Shown here one piece after another: positions 1-7,894 of a stretch of DNA of 64,000 bases (within the stretch, counting starts at the first letter, position 1; each line of letters begins with the position of its first letter). Origin of the DNA: an uncultured Christensenella sp. (GTDB taxonomy: Bacteria > Bacillota > Clostridia > Christensenellales > CAG-917); NCBI GenBank assembly GCA_910577815.1, contig CAJTNO010000003.1, positions 1 through 64,000 on the forward strand, read 5' to 3'. Under the pieces are notes generated by a model. It was not told the origin of the DNA, did not search any database, and saw only the letters and a list, made by a program, of their open reading frames with translations. Made by a program: the position numbers and the translations under genes.

Positions 1-1
1 G

Positions 2-121
2 GTAACGGCAGGACAGCGACTAACAAAGCCGTTGATAATAGTAGCCAATGACTTTACGCTGCCTGCGGTTAAGATGATAACGCTTACGGGCGGCAGGGCG
101 ATAAAATTAAATAAGGTATAA
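2..121 (+). CDS. C-terminal tail of an unidentified gene (partial, runs in from the left edge)
   Basis: Reading frame 2 stays open from the window edge for 39 codons and stops with TAA at 119-121, just before a strong hairpin terminator. The visible residues (…LIIVANDFTLPAVKMITL… and a closing LNKV) are not recognised. The alternating hydrophobic pattern could be beta structure, but no domain can be named. The call rests on the open frame and the terminator that follows it; a chance open stretch cannot be excluded. Confidence 0.35.
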   Translation, partial: VTAGQRLTKPLIIVANDFTLPAVKMITLTGGRAIKLNKV

Positions 122-138
122 ATAATTTAAACTATAAA

Positions 139-173
139 GAAACTCCGCTGAATAAACAGCGGAGTTTCTTTAA
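139..173. terminator. Bidirectional intrinsic terminator
   Basis: A perfect 12-bp stem (139-150 with 157-168) closes a 6-nt AATAAA loop. T-rich sequence follows on the plus side and A-rich sequence precedes it. It lies between the plus-strand gene tail ending at 121 and the minus-strand kinase gene ending at 192, so it can end transcripts from both sides. Confidence 0.8.
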
Positions 174-191
174 TTAAGCAATTATTTATCA

Positions 192-2018
192 TTACATAGT
201 TTTGATGAACGCGGCAAGCTTGTTGAATATAACATCTAAGCCGTGCGCGCCTGCGTCGGGATAACCGATGCTACGCTCGCCTACAGTTCCTGCTCTGCCG
301 AGCGTTGCAACGTGCGTCTTGGTGGCTTCTGCGCCTTCGTGAGCGGCTTTTGCACCGAGGTCAAGACCTTCTCTAAGCTTCTTGCCTTCTTCAGCTGCTT
401 TGGTGAGCGCCATTGCACAGGGCTTTAATGCGTCAACCAAAGTCTTGTCGCCGATTTCCGCGCCTTTTCCGAAAGACTTTTTACCGGTTTCATATACTCC
501 GCGGTTTGCTTCGGTAAAGAGGAATGCTACGTCTGTGAGATTGACTTCCTGCTTGCCGAGCATAGCTTTGCCCGCATATTTGAAAGCAGAACCCCAAATA
601 GGACCGGACGCGCCGCCGCAGTACTCTTTGATAATCTCGGAGCAGCTAACGAGGAACTGACCGATATCGCCTTTCTTTCTTGTTGCCCAATCTGTCTTAA
701 GCTGTTTAAAGCCTTTTGCTATGGACATACCGAAATCGCCGTCGCCCATTTTATCGGCTTCGCAGAAGGGAACTTCGTTTTCGATGATTATATCCGCCAT
801 TTTGTCAACGATTTTGATAAATGCGGGAGTGTTGATGGTTTCAGTAACGGCAGGCTCGCCGACTACTTCATATACCGCGTTTGCATCGTCTTCCTCTGTT
901 GATACGGTTTTTTTGGAGGATTTCTTTGCGCATTCCTGCGGTGTGATGTTTAAAGCCTTTCCAATAGCCTTAATCGCTTCAAGAGCGGCGTCGGCTTCTT
1001 CGCTCATTGCGGCGCCCCAGGTGAGTGCAGGGGTGGATACGGGATAATCAATAAGCTTCTTAAGCTCGTCGTCTACGCGAAGCACGGTTATGGAAGCGCC
1101 TGCCATATCTATTGATGTCATAAAGTTGCCGACAATGGTGCGGTGGATATTTATGCCGTCTGCACCGAGAGCCTTTGTCACGGAATTGTTGAGGATGTAA
1201 AGCTCCTGCATAGGAGTTCCGCCGAAGCCGTTTATAAGAAGTACGACGTCCTCGCCCTTTTTCAAGCCGAGGTCCTCCTCGAGGTCGGTAACGATTCTGC
1301 GAGACAAGTCGTCGGAGAATTTACCGTTGGAATAATCAATCTTTTCACGGAAACGACCGGGTTCGCCGTGGATACCAACGCCGAATTCCATTTCATCGTC
1401 GCCGATTTCAAACGTGGGATGACCTGCGGCGGGAACTGTGCAGGATGTGAACGCAAAGCCGAAAGAGCGTACGTTGTCAATAACTTTGTTGGCTACGCGT
1501 TTAACCTCCTCGAGCTCCTTGCCTTGCTGAGCGGCTGCGCCTGCGCACTTGTGTACGAGAACAGTACCTGCAACGCCTCTGCGACCGACGGTATAAAGCG
1601 AATCCTTAACGGCTATATCGTCGTTAACGTAAACGGCGTCTACCTTGATGCCGTCTTCCTGCGCGTCAGACATAGCGTTGTTAAAGTTCATACAGTCACC
1701 TGAATAGTTTTTGATGATTAAAAGAACGCCCTTGTCGGTTGCGCATTTTTTGATTGAGTTGTAAACCTGAACCTGAGAAGGGGAGGCGAATACATCTCCG
1801 CAAACTGCAGCGTCAAGCATACCTTTGCCGACGAAGCCCGCGTGAGCAGGCTCGTGACCGCTACCGCCTCCGGAAATAAGACTTACTTTGTTGTCGTCAA
1901 TTTCTTTCTTCTTTACTATTTTGAATTTTTCAACAAATTCAAGCTCGGGATGAGCTGCTGCAAGCCCGTGACACATATCGTATACGAAGGTCTCGGGAGT
2001 GTTCATAATCTTTTTCAT
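192..2018 (-). CDS. dhaK: Dihydroxyacetone kinase, fused DhaK-DhaL (ATP-dependent type)
   Basis: Phosphorylates dihydroxyacetone to DHAP in the cytoplasm. The 608-residue chain has an N-terminal DhaK domain with GGGSGHEP and the substrate-binding histidine in GIHGEPG (about residue 217), then a DhaL domain with the metal-binding MGDGDFG, the GGASGP nucleotide loop and GERSIGYPDAGAHG. Having both domains in one chain is the ATP-using Citrobacter-type kinase, not the PTS-linked three-subunit form. The ATG at 2018 is chosen because AAGGAG sits 7 bases upstream; an in-frame ATG 27 nt further upstream lacks a ribosome-binding site. Glycerol dehydrogenase lies upstream on the same strand, giving the oxidative glycerol route. 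Confidence 0.95.
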   Translation of the reverse strand: MKKIMNTPETFVYDMCHGLAAAHPELEFVEKFKIVKKKEIDDNKVSLISGGGSGHEPAHAGFVGKGMLDAAVCGDVFASPSQVQVYNSIKKCATDKGVLLIIKNYSGDCMNFNNAMSDAQEDGIKVDAVYVNDDIAVKDSLYTVGRRGVAGTVLVHKCAGAAAQQGKELEEVKRVANKVIDNVRSFGFAFTSCTVPAAGHPTFEIGDDEMEFGVGIHGEPGRFREKIDYSNGKFSDDLSRRIVTDLEEDLGLKKGEDVVLLINGFGGTPMQELYILNNSVTKALGADGINIHRTIVGNFMTSIDMAGASITVLRVDDELKKLIDYPVSTPALTWGAAMSEEADAALEAIKAIGKALNITPQECAKKSSKKTVSTEEDDANAVYEVVGEPAVTETINTPAFIKIVDKMADIIIENEVPFCEADKMGDGDFGMSIAKGFKQLKTDWATRKKGDIGQFLVSCSEIIKEYCGGASGPIWGSAFKYAGKAMLGKQEVNLTDVAFLFTEANRGVYETGKKSFGKGAEIGDKTLVDALKPCAMALTKAAEEGKKLREGLDLGAKAAHEGAEATKTHVATLGRAGTVGERSIGYPDAGAHGLDVIFNKLAAFIKTM

Positions 2019-2084
2019 AATTATCTCCTTATCAAAGCAATGCACGTATTTATATTGTATATTGCTTAAAATAAATAATAAAGT

Positions 2085-2113
2085 ATTATAATTTTAGTGT
2101 TTTTTTAAAATAC
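2085..2113 (-). promoter_or_regulatory. Possible promoter of the dihydroxyacetone kinase gene
   Basis: A TATAAT hexamer on the minus strand (2085-2090) lies about 65 bases before the start codon. The -35 at the proper spacing (GTATTT, 2108-2113) is poor. A separate promoter is plausible because a strong hairpin separates this gene from gldA. Confidence 0.3.
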
Positions 2114-2173
2114 TAAATAAAAATTCTCAGTATTTAGTACAATTATTTATATATTAGATAATTTTGATATCAG

Positions 2174-2206
2174 CAAATACTCTCCCGCATTGCGGGAGAG
2201 TATTTG
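2174..2206 (-). terminator. Hairpin between gldA and dhaK (terminator or attenuator)
   Basis: A 15-bp near-perfect stem (2174-2188 with 2192-2206) with a 3-nt loop starts 9 bases after the gldA stop. The minus-strand sequence after it is not a clean U-run, so it may end only part of the transcripts or protect the gldA 3' end. Confidence 0.55.
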
Positions 2207-2214
2207 TACAATCA

Positions 2215-3372
2215 TTAGTCGCAGCAACCGCAATCGCAGCCGCCGTATTTGAAATCGTGACCAATCTTATCGGCAGTTTTGATAGCCGCTTTAACCATAT
2301 CCACTGTAACGGGGAATGGCATATTGTGAATGGATTCGTCGGGAATGCAGGTCTTTTCCGCAATAGCGGTGAGCATTTCGTCGTCGATTTCATCGGTACC
2401 AAGGTCTTTCAGGCAGACGGGAAGTCCAACCTCCTCGCAGAAATTAAGAACCTCGTACAGCTCTTCCTCGGGGCTGTTTTCAAGTACAAGCTGGCAGATA
2501 GTTCCGAATGCAACCATTTCGCCGTGGAAGTACTTGGTGTGCGAGGGGAGAAGCGTGAGTCCGTCGTGTATAGCGTGCGCCGCGGCAAGACCGCCGCTTT
2601 CAAAACCGAGACCGGAAAGCAGAATGTTGGTTTCTACTATCTTTTCAAATGCGGGAGTGACGCTGTTCATATCGCAAGCCGCTTTAGCCTTTGCACCGTC
2701 GGAAAGAAGGGTTTTGTAGCAGAGCTCGGCAAGTGCGAATGCCGCCATAGTGCCGTATCCGAGCATAGTTCCCTTTGCGCGGTTAGCGCCGCAGGGCAAG
2801 CCTGCGTTTACGTTCGAGCAGGATTTTACGTTTGCGCGCGCTTCGAAATAAGTGGAAAGCGCGTCGCCCATTCCGCTTACGAGGAAGCGAGTTGGCGCAT
2901 TTGCGATTACCGTTGTATCAATAAGCACAACGCTAGGGCTTTGTCTGAAATATGCGTAATCGTCAAAGTGATGGTCGTCCGTATAGAGAACAGCCGAGTG
3001 GGACGTAGGCGCGTCCGTAGCTGCTATAGTGGGGCAGATGATAAGGTTGTTGCCTGCCGCTACGCATTTTGATGTGTCGATAGCTTTGCCGCCGCCAAGA
3101 CCGATGGTGCAAGCGCATTTGTTGGCTTTTGCAAAATCCTGTAACGCCTTAACGACATTGCGGGAGCATTCGCCTTTAAATATATCGCTTGTGACGAATT
3201 CTACGCCGAATTTCTTTTGGGTTGCTTCAAGCTCGTCCTTGACGAGGTTAAGCGCAAACGGGTCGGCGATAAGCAGTGCCTTCTTGCCGAAGGTTCTGAC
3301 AAAATATCCAAGGTTGAGCAGCTCGCGCTCGCCCTGGACATACTTGGTTGGGCAAATAAATGCTTTTCTCAT
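2215..3372 (-). CDS. gldA: Glycerol dehydrogenase (NAD+, iron-type alcohol dehydrogenase family)
   Basis: Oxidises glycerol to dihydroxyacetone with NAD+. At 385 residues it is somewhat longer than the usual ~365. GGGKAIDT is the NAD-binding loop. Metal ligands are seen as the Asp in SGMGDALSTYFEA and the histidines in AAAHAIHDGL and KYFHGEMVAFGT. The C-terminus ends in a short cysteine cluster, CDCGCCD, beyond the normal fold. The ATG at 3372 has AAGGAG 7 bases upstream, and a good promoter lies just before it. Paired with the downstream kinase for glycerol fermentation. Confidence 0.93.
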   Translation of the reverse strand: MRKAFICPTKYVQGERELLNLGYFVRTFGKKALLIADPFALNLVKDELEATQKKFGVEFVTSDIFKGECSRNVVKALQDFAKANKCACTIGLGGGKAIDTSKCVAAGNNLIICPTIAATDAPTSHSAVLYTDDHHFDDYAYFRQSPSVVLIDTTVIANAPTRFLVSGMGDALSTYFEARANVKSCSNVNAGLPCGANRAKGTMLGYGTMAAFALAELCYKTLLSDGAKAKAACDMNSVTPAFEKIVETNILLSGLGFESGGLAAAHAIHDGLTLLPSHTKYFHGEMVAFGTICQLVLENSPEEELYEVLNFCEEVGLPVCLKDLGTDEIDDEMLTAIAEKTCIPDESIHNMPFPVTVDMVKAAIKTADKIGHDFKYGGCDCGCCD

Positions 3373-3408
3373 AATTTTCTCCTTGTAGAAGTGTTTATTT
3401 ATGGAATA

Positions 3409-3437
3409 ATTATATATCCTATAAAACCTAATTTCAA
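3409..3437 (-). promoter_or_regulatory. Promoter of gldA
   Basis: On the minus strand TTGAAA (3432-3437) and TATAAT (3409-3414) are separated by 17 bases, about 37 bases before the gldA start codon. Confidence 0.7.
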
Positions 3438-3611
3438 GACTGAATTTACTAAAAAATGGTAAATTTTTAAAGATTTTTGTGAAAATCTAACGATTTTTAT
3501 ATAAATTTGCATTGCGCAATTCAAATTTTAATTAGTTTTTAATTTTTTGATTTCGATATTTAAAAAATTAAAAATTGTCGTTTTTATTAAAAACAGATGT
3601 AAGCTTTAGCG

Positions 3612-3640
3612 TTGACAATGCTATAATACAATCGTAAAAT
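3612..3640 (+). promoter_or_regulatory. Promoter of nadE
   Basis: TTGACA (3612-3617), 17 bases, then TAAAAT (3635-3640), about 52 bases before the start codon. A TATAAT at 3622-3627 lies within the spacer and has no matching -35. Confidence 0.7.
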
Positions 3641-3692
3641 GAGATGAATACTACAGCTTGCTTGCGTAAATCATTTATAACGGAGATATTTT

Positions 3693-4439
3693 ATGGATAT
3701 AAAGTCATCTGTACAAAAAAGAGTTGAATGGATTAAAAATATATTGGCGGAGTCCGGCGCTAAAGGCATAATTTACGGAAACAGCGGAGGAAAGGATTGC
3801 ACGCTTGTAGGCGCGCTCTGTAAATTGGCGACGGATAACGTTCTCGGCGTGATTATGCCGTGTCAGTCCGTGCAGAATTATGGCAGCGACCGCGATGACG
3901 CTTTGCTTGCGGGTAAGACGTTTAACATAGAGCAGATTGAAATCGATTTGACCGATGTAAAAATCGATATGCTAAACGCATTGGATAAAGAACTGTCTAA
4001 AAGCATTGCAAGCGAATATAGCCTGAAAATGGCGGGAGTAAATATAAATCCGAGACTCAGGATGACTGCATTATACGCATTGGGACAGGCAAGAGGCTAT
4101 CTTGTTGCGGGAACCGGTAATCTTGACGAGCTGACTCTCGGATATTTTACCAAGTGGGGCGACGGAGCGTGCGATTTTAATCCTATAGCGGATTTGAACG
4201 TAGGCGAGGTTTACGAGCATTTAAGTTATCTCGGCGCGCCCGAAAGTATAATAGGTAAAGCTCCTTCGGCGGGTTTATATCAAGGACAGACGGACGAGGA
4301 CGAGCTTGGAATTAAGTATTCCGACGTAGATTCGTATTTAAAGGGTGAAGAAATTTCATCGGAGGTCAAGGATAAAATCGAGAGAGCTAAGCGCGCTTCT
4401 GCTCATAAGCTCAGAATGCCTATGAAATATGGAGAATGA
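3693..4439 (+). CDS. nadE: NAD(+) synthase, ammonia-dependent
   Basis: Last step of NAD synthesis: amidates deamido-NAD using ATP and ammonia. At 248 residues there is no room for a glutaminase domain, so it is the short NH3-dependent form. The N-type ATP pyrophosphatase loop is GNSGGKDC, with cysteine where the common motif has serine. The family stretch GTGNLDELTLGYFTKWGDG follows in mid-protein. CGGAGAT precedes the ATG. It has its own promoter and lies just upstream of the NAD(H)-linked hydrogenase operon, a sensible but unproved functional neighbour. Confidence 0.92.
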   Translation: MDIKSSVQKRVEWIKNILAESGAKGIIYGNSGGKDCTLVGALCKLATDNVLGVIMPCQSVQNYGSDRDDALLAGKTFNIEQIEIDLTDVKIDMLNALDKELSKSIASEYSLKMAGVNINPRLRMTALYALGQARGYLVAGTGNLDELTLGYFTKWGDGACDFNPIADLNVGEVYEHLSYLGAPESIIGKAPSAGLYQGQTDEDELGIKYSDVDSYLKGEEISSEVKDKIERAKRASAHKLRMPMKYGE

Positions 4440-4492
4440 TTGATCATTTAAAGTTTGATTTTGCAATTCGTCATTTAAATTTTTAGTAAAAA

Positions 4493-4517
4493 TATATCGT
4501 TAGATATACGTTTTTTT
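4493..4517 (+). terminator. Weak intrinsic terminator after nadE
   Basis: A 6-bp A/T-rich stem (4493-4498 with 4503-4508), a 4-nt loop and a run of seven T after CG. The stem is weak but the T-run and position fit. The rest of the 4440-4679 gap holds the next promoter and nothing else seen. Confidence 0.45.
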
Positions 4518-4619
4518 GCTATAACAAGTAATTTTTGTATGACGGACAAATCACAATTAAAGCATCCTTATTATTACATATATTTACAGATAATATTTAT
4601 AAATAATATCCTAATATCC

Positions 4620-4648
4620 TTGCAACGGGTTTTCAAATGTGTTAGAAT
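4620..4648 (+). promoter_or_regulatory. Promoter of the hydrogenase operon
   Basis: TTGCAA (4620-4625), 17 bases, TAGAAT (4643-4648), giving a short leader of about 25 bases before the first gene. No Rex-type inverted repeat (TTGTTAA...TTAACAA) was seen around it. Confidence 0.7.
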
Positions 4649-4679
4649 ACATCTACAGTGTTATTTTACGGAGGAATTT

Positions 4680-5186
4680 ATGTCAAAAATTAAACTGACT
4701 ACTGTAGCTTTCAAAGGCACGGCTGAACAGGAAACGCAGTTGAGACAGATGCTCAAAGAGATTATGTCTTCCGAGCATCCGAGCGTTATGACGGCGTTGC
4801 AAAAAGCACAGTCGATTTACGGTTATCTGCCCGTTGAAGTGCAGAGCATAATAGCCGACACGATGGGCGTTTCTCTCGAGGAAGTGTTCGGAGTGGCGAC
4901 TTTTTATTCTCAGTTCACTCTCAATCCGCAGGGCGCGTATGCTTTCGGCGTTTGTCTGGGTACAGCGTGCTACGTTAAAGGCTCTGGTGACATCGTCGCC
5001 AAGCTTGAGGAATGTCTCGGGCTTAAGGACGGGGAAACGTCGTCGGACGGCAGATTTTCCATTGCGTCAACAAGATGCGTAGGCTGCTGCGGTCTTGCTC
5101 CCGTTATGACGGTCAACAGCGAGGTTTACGGCAAGCTTACCGAAAAGGATATCCCCGGCATAGTAGCAAAGTATCAGGAGATGTAA
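4680..5186 (+). CDS. hydC: Hydrogenase NuoE-like [2Fe-2S] subunit
   Basis: Thioredoxin-fold [2Fe-2S] subunit that passes electrons inside a multimeric NADH/ferredoxin-linked [FeFe]-hydrogenase. The 168-residue chain shows the NuoE cysteines: VCLGTACY with its first pair, then STRCVGCCGLAPV with the second pair. The start at 4680 follows ACGGAGGA; longer upstream reading is unlike the family. First gene of the operon. Its end carries the AGGAG used by the next gene. Confidence 0.92.
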   Translation: MSKIKLTTVAFKGTAEQETQLRQMLKEIMSSEHPSVMTALQKAQSIYGYLPVEVQSIIADTMGVSLEEVFGVATFYSQFTLNPQGAYAFGVCLGTACYVKGSGDIVAKLEECLGLKDGETSSDGRFSIASTRCVGCCGLAPVMTVNSEVYGKLTEKDIPGIVAKYQEM

Positions 5187-5194
5187 ATCTTCGT

Positions 5195-5716
5195 ATGAGA
5201 GAGATTTCGCTCGCCGTACTCGATATAGCGCAGAATTCGATAGACGCAAATGCAGGTCTGATAAAAATCGACTTAAGCGTTAATGACGACTTTATTGAAA
5301 TTAAGGTTAGTGACGACGGCGGGGGGATGAGCGATACACAGATTGAAAGGGCAACCGAACTCGGAGTATCTTATAAAGGTAGCTCGGGCTTGGGCTTGGC
5401 GCTTCTTAAGGATGAAATTTTACAGTGCGACGGAGTGCTGAATATCAAATCCGAAGTAGGATTCGGTACGGATGTAGAAGCACGTTATAATCGCATCGCT
5501 CAAGCTGAGATAGGCGACTTAGGCTCTACGTTCGTAACGCTTGTAGACGAGAGCTTTGATACGGTGCTGATGCTCAATATCCGCGGTTTAGTCGCCGAAT
5601 ACGATACAAGGGAGATTAAATCCTCCGCCTGTGTGGCTGATTTGCAGTCATCCGGCGCGCTTCGCTTGATTAGAGAGGATATCAACAAAAAGACAAATGG
5701 AGGAGCAATGTTATGA
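5195..5716 (+). CDS. HATPase_c (GHKL) ATP-binding protein in the hydrogenase operon
   Basis: A stand-alone histidine-kinase-type ATPase domain of 173 residues. The N box is LDIAQNSIDANA near residues 7-18, the G1 box is SDDGGGMS, and the G2 box is SSGLGLALLKDE. There is no dimerisation, receiver or sensor domain, so it resembles an anti-sigma or accessory ATPase more than a signalling kinase. It sits between hydC and the [2Fe-2S] gene, and its stop overlaps the next start (ATGA). The AGGAG for its ATG lies inside the end of hydC at a rather long spacing of about 14 bases. Such genes recur in clostridial hydrogenase operons; the role here is unknown. Confidence 0.8.
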   Translation: MREISLAVLDIAQNSIDANAGLIKIDLSVNDDFIEIKVSDDGGGMSDTQIERATELGVSYKGSSGLGLALLKDEILQCDGVLNIKSEVGFGTDVEARYNRIAQAEIGDLGSTFVTLVDESFDTVLMLNIRGLVAEYDTREIKSSACVADLQSSGALRLIREDINKKTNGGAML

Positions 5717-6081
5717 AAAGCATCGCCGATATAATGGCAATCAGAGAGGCAATGCAATCGCAAATCATTTTGCGAGACAACGCCGACGCCGAAAAGGAGA
5801 CTCATATCGTTGTCGGTATGGGTACCTGCGGTATTAACGCAGGCGCAAGAACGGTTTTCAACGCGTTGGTGGATGAAATTGAGGAGCGCGCTTTAAAGGG
5901 CGTTCGCGTGACGCGTACGGGCTGCCTTGGCAGTTGCTCGCAGGAGCCGAGCATCGAGGTTCATATACCGGGTAAAGAGGTTGTTAAATATGCAAATCTC
6001 GACGCAAAGAAAGCGGTTGAAATAATTGAAAAGCACATAATCGGTGGCAACGTATGCACCGAGTACCTTGCAAAGGCGTAA
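5713..6081 (+). CDS. Small [2Fe-2S] ferredoxin-like protein of the hydrogenase operon
   Basis: A thioredoxin-like [2Fe-2S] protein of 122 residues. The cysteine pattern is GMGTCGINAGA in the first half and TGCLGSCSQEPSIEV in the second, matching the N-terminal domain of NuoF/HydB-type subunits as a separate polypeptide. It starts in an ATGA overlap with the HATPase gene and lies 12 bases before hydB. Likely an electron carrier or a subunit of the hydrogenase complex (inference from fold and position). Confidence 0.85.
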   Translation: MKSIADIMAIREAMQSQIILRDNADAEKETHIVVGMGTCGINAGARTVFNALVDEIEERALKGVRVTRTGCLGSCSQEPSIEVHIPGKEVVKYANLDAKKAVEIIEKHIIGGNVCTEYLAKA

Positions 6082-6093
6082 GGAGGGGAAAAT

Positions 6094-7881
6094 ATGTACA
6101 GAACTCATATACTGGTTTGCGGAGGTACAGGCTGTCATTCAAATAACAGCGGAAAAATCCGCGAGGCTTTCGAGCAACAGATTAAGGAGAAAAATCTTCA
6201 GGACGACGTACTTGTTGTAGGCACCGGCTGCTTCGGTCTGTGCGCGGTAGGTCCTATTATAATCATCTATCCCGAGGGCGCTTTTTACAGCTGCATAAGC
6301 GTTGACGACGTTCCCGAGATTATCGAGGAGCATATTATCAAGGGCAGACTTGTGGAAAGATTGCTCTATCACGAAAAGGCGCTTGGCAACAAAGCGGTAA
6401 AGGCACTGTCCGATACCAACTTCTATAAGAAGCAAACCCGCGTAGCTCTGCGCAACTGCGGTGTTATCAATCCCGAGAAGATAGACGAGTATATCGCTCG
6501 CGACGGATATCAGGCTCTTATCAAATGTCTGACCGAGCTCGATTCTCAGCAGGTCATCGATATTATCAAGGCTTCGGGGCTTCGCGGCAGAGGCGGCGCG
6601 GGCTTCCCGACGGGCGTAAAGTGGCAGTTTGCTAAAAATCAGAATAATGACACAAAATATGTATGCTGCAATGCCGACGAGGGCGACCCCGGCGCGTTTA
6701 TGGACAGGTCCGTTCTCGAAGGCGACCCGCACGCGGTTCTCGAGGCAATGACAATCGCGGGCTACGCAATCGGCTCGCATCAAGGATATATATATGTCCG
6801 CGCGGAGTATCCGATTGCCGTAGAGCGTTTGAAAATCGCTATAGAACAGGCAAGAGAATACGGCTTGCTCGGAGATAATATTCTCGGTACGGGCTTCAAA
6901 TTCGATATAGAGCTTAAGCTCGGCTCGGGCGCATTCGTTTGCGGCGAGGAAACCGCGCTTATGACGTCTATCGAAGGTCATCGCGGCGAGCCGCGTCCCC
7001 GTCCTCCGTTCCCGGCGGTAAAGGGACTGTTCGGCAAGCCTACAATCCTTAATAACGTCGAAACATATGCGAATATAACTCAGATTATTTTGAACGGCGC
7101 GGAGTGGTTCGCGTCAATGGGTACAGAAAAGTCCAAGGGAACAAAGGTATTTGCTCTGGGCGGAAAGATTGTTAATACGGGTCTTGTGGAAATACCTATG
7201 GGTACCACTCTCAGAGAGATTATCGAGGACATCGGCGGAGGCATCCCCAACGGCAAAAAGTTCAAAGCGGCTCAGACGGGCGGACCTTCGGGCGGATGCA
7301 TTCCCGCGGAGCATCTCGATATTCCAATCGATTACGACAACCTTATCGCAATAGGCTCTATGATGGGCTCGGGCGGTATGATTGTTATGGACGAGGACAA
7401 CTGTATGGTTGACATAGCCAAGTTCTTCCTTGAGTTCACGGTTGACGAGAGCTGCGGAAAATGTACTCCCTGCCGTATAGGCAACCGCCGCTTGCTCGAG
7501 TATCTCGACAAGATTACCAGCGGTCAGGCGACTATGCAGGACCTCGAGGATATGGAACAGCTCTGTTATTACATAAAGTCAAATTCGCTCTGCGGATTGG
7601 GTCAGACTGCGCCTAACCCCGTGCTGTCTACGCTCCGTTATTTCCGTAACGAGTACGAGGCGCACATCTTGGAGCACCGCTGTCCCGCCCACGTTTGCAA
7701 GCGTCTTGTTCAGTATAAGATTACGGACGACTGCAAGGGCTGCTCGGCTTGCGCAAGAAAGTGTCCCGTAAACGCTATCTCGGGCGAGATTAAAAAGAAG
7801 TTTGAAATTGACTTGAACAAGTGCATTAAGTGCGGACAATGTATCCAGACTTGCCGCTTTAACGCTATCGTCAAAGAGTAA
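6094..7881 (+). CDS. hydB: NuoF-like NAD(H)/FMN subunit of the [FeFe]-hydrogenase
   Basis: Flavin subunit where NAD(H) is thought to react. The 595 residues hold, in order: an N-terminal thioredoxin-like [2Fe-2S] domain (GTGCFGLCAVGP), the FMN/NADH domain (GLRGRGGAGFPTG and the ADEGDPGAFMDR stretch), an SLBB-like segment, a [4Fe-4S] site (SCGKCTPCR), and a C-terminal two-cluster ferredoxin (CKGCSACARKCP, CIKCGQCIQTC). This layout matches HydB of bifurcating trimeric hydrogenases and HndC of NADP-type enzymes; the cofactor choice cannot be read from sequence. An AGGAGGGG ribosome-binding site precedes the ATG. Confidence 0.94.
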   Translation: MYRTHILVCGGTGCHSNNSGKIREAFEQQIKEKNLQDDVLVVGTGCFGLCAVGPIIIIYPEGAFYSCISVDDVPEIIEEHIIKGRLVERLLYHEKALGNKAVKALSDTNFYKKQTRVALRNCGVINPEKIDEYIARDGYQALIKCLTELDSQQVIDIIKASGLRGRGGAGFPTGVKWQFAKNQNNDTKYVCCNADEGDPGAFMDRSVLEGDPHAVLEAMTIAGYAIGSHQGYIYVRAEYPIAVERLKIAIEQAREYGLLGDNILGTGFKFDIELKLGSGAFVCGEETALMTSIEGHRGEPRPRPPFPAVKGLFGKPTILNNVETYANITQIILNGAEWFASMGTEKSKGTKVFALGGKIVNTGLVEIPMGTTLREIIEDIGGGIPNGKKFKAAQTGGPSGGCIPAEHLDIPIDYDNLIAIGSMMGSGGMIVMDEDNCMVDIAKFFLEFTVDESCGKCTPCRIGNRRLLEYLDKITSGQATMQDLEDMEQLCYYIKSNSLCGLGQTAPNPVLSTLRYFRNEYEAHILEHRCPAHVCKRLVQYKITDDCKGCSACARKCPVNAISGEIKKKFEIDLNKCIKCGQCIQTCRFNAIVKE

Positions 7882-7894
7882 TTGAGGTGTAACT

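Larger units (their letters stand above)
3373..3692. other. Divergent intergenic region between gldA and nadE
   Basis: This 320-base AT-rich gap holds the gldA promoter (3409-3437, minus) and the nadE promoter (3612-3640, plus). The middle, about 3440-3610, is mostly A/T runs. No gene, RNA fold or clear operator is visible in it. Confidence 0.6.

Noticed and set aside
2164..3072. 302-codon plus-strand frame over gldA
   Set aside because: Antisense shadow of a clear glycerol dehydrogenase, with no family match visible.
3622..3627. TATAAT upstream of nadE as the -10 box
   Set aside because: It is only 4 bases after TTGACA; TAAAAT at 3635 has the right 17-base spacing.
4539..4679. N-terminal extension of the NuoE-like subunit
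   Set aside because: It contains the promoter and hydrophobic junk residues; ACGGAGGA and the family length support the ATG at 4680.
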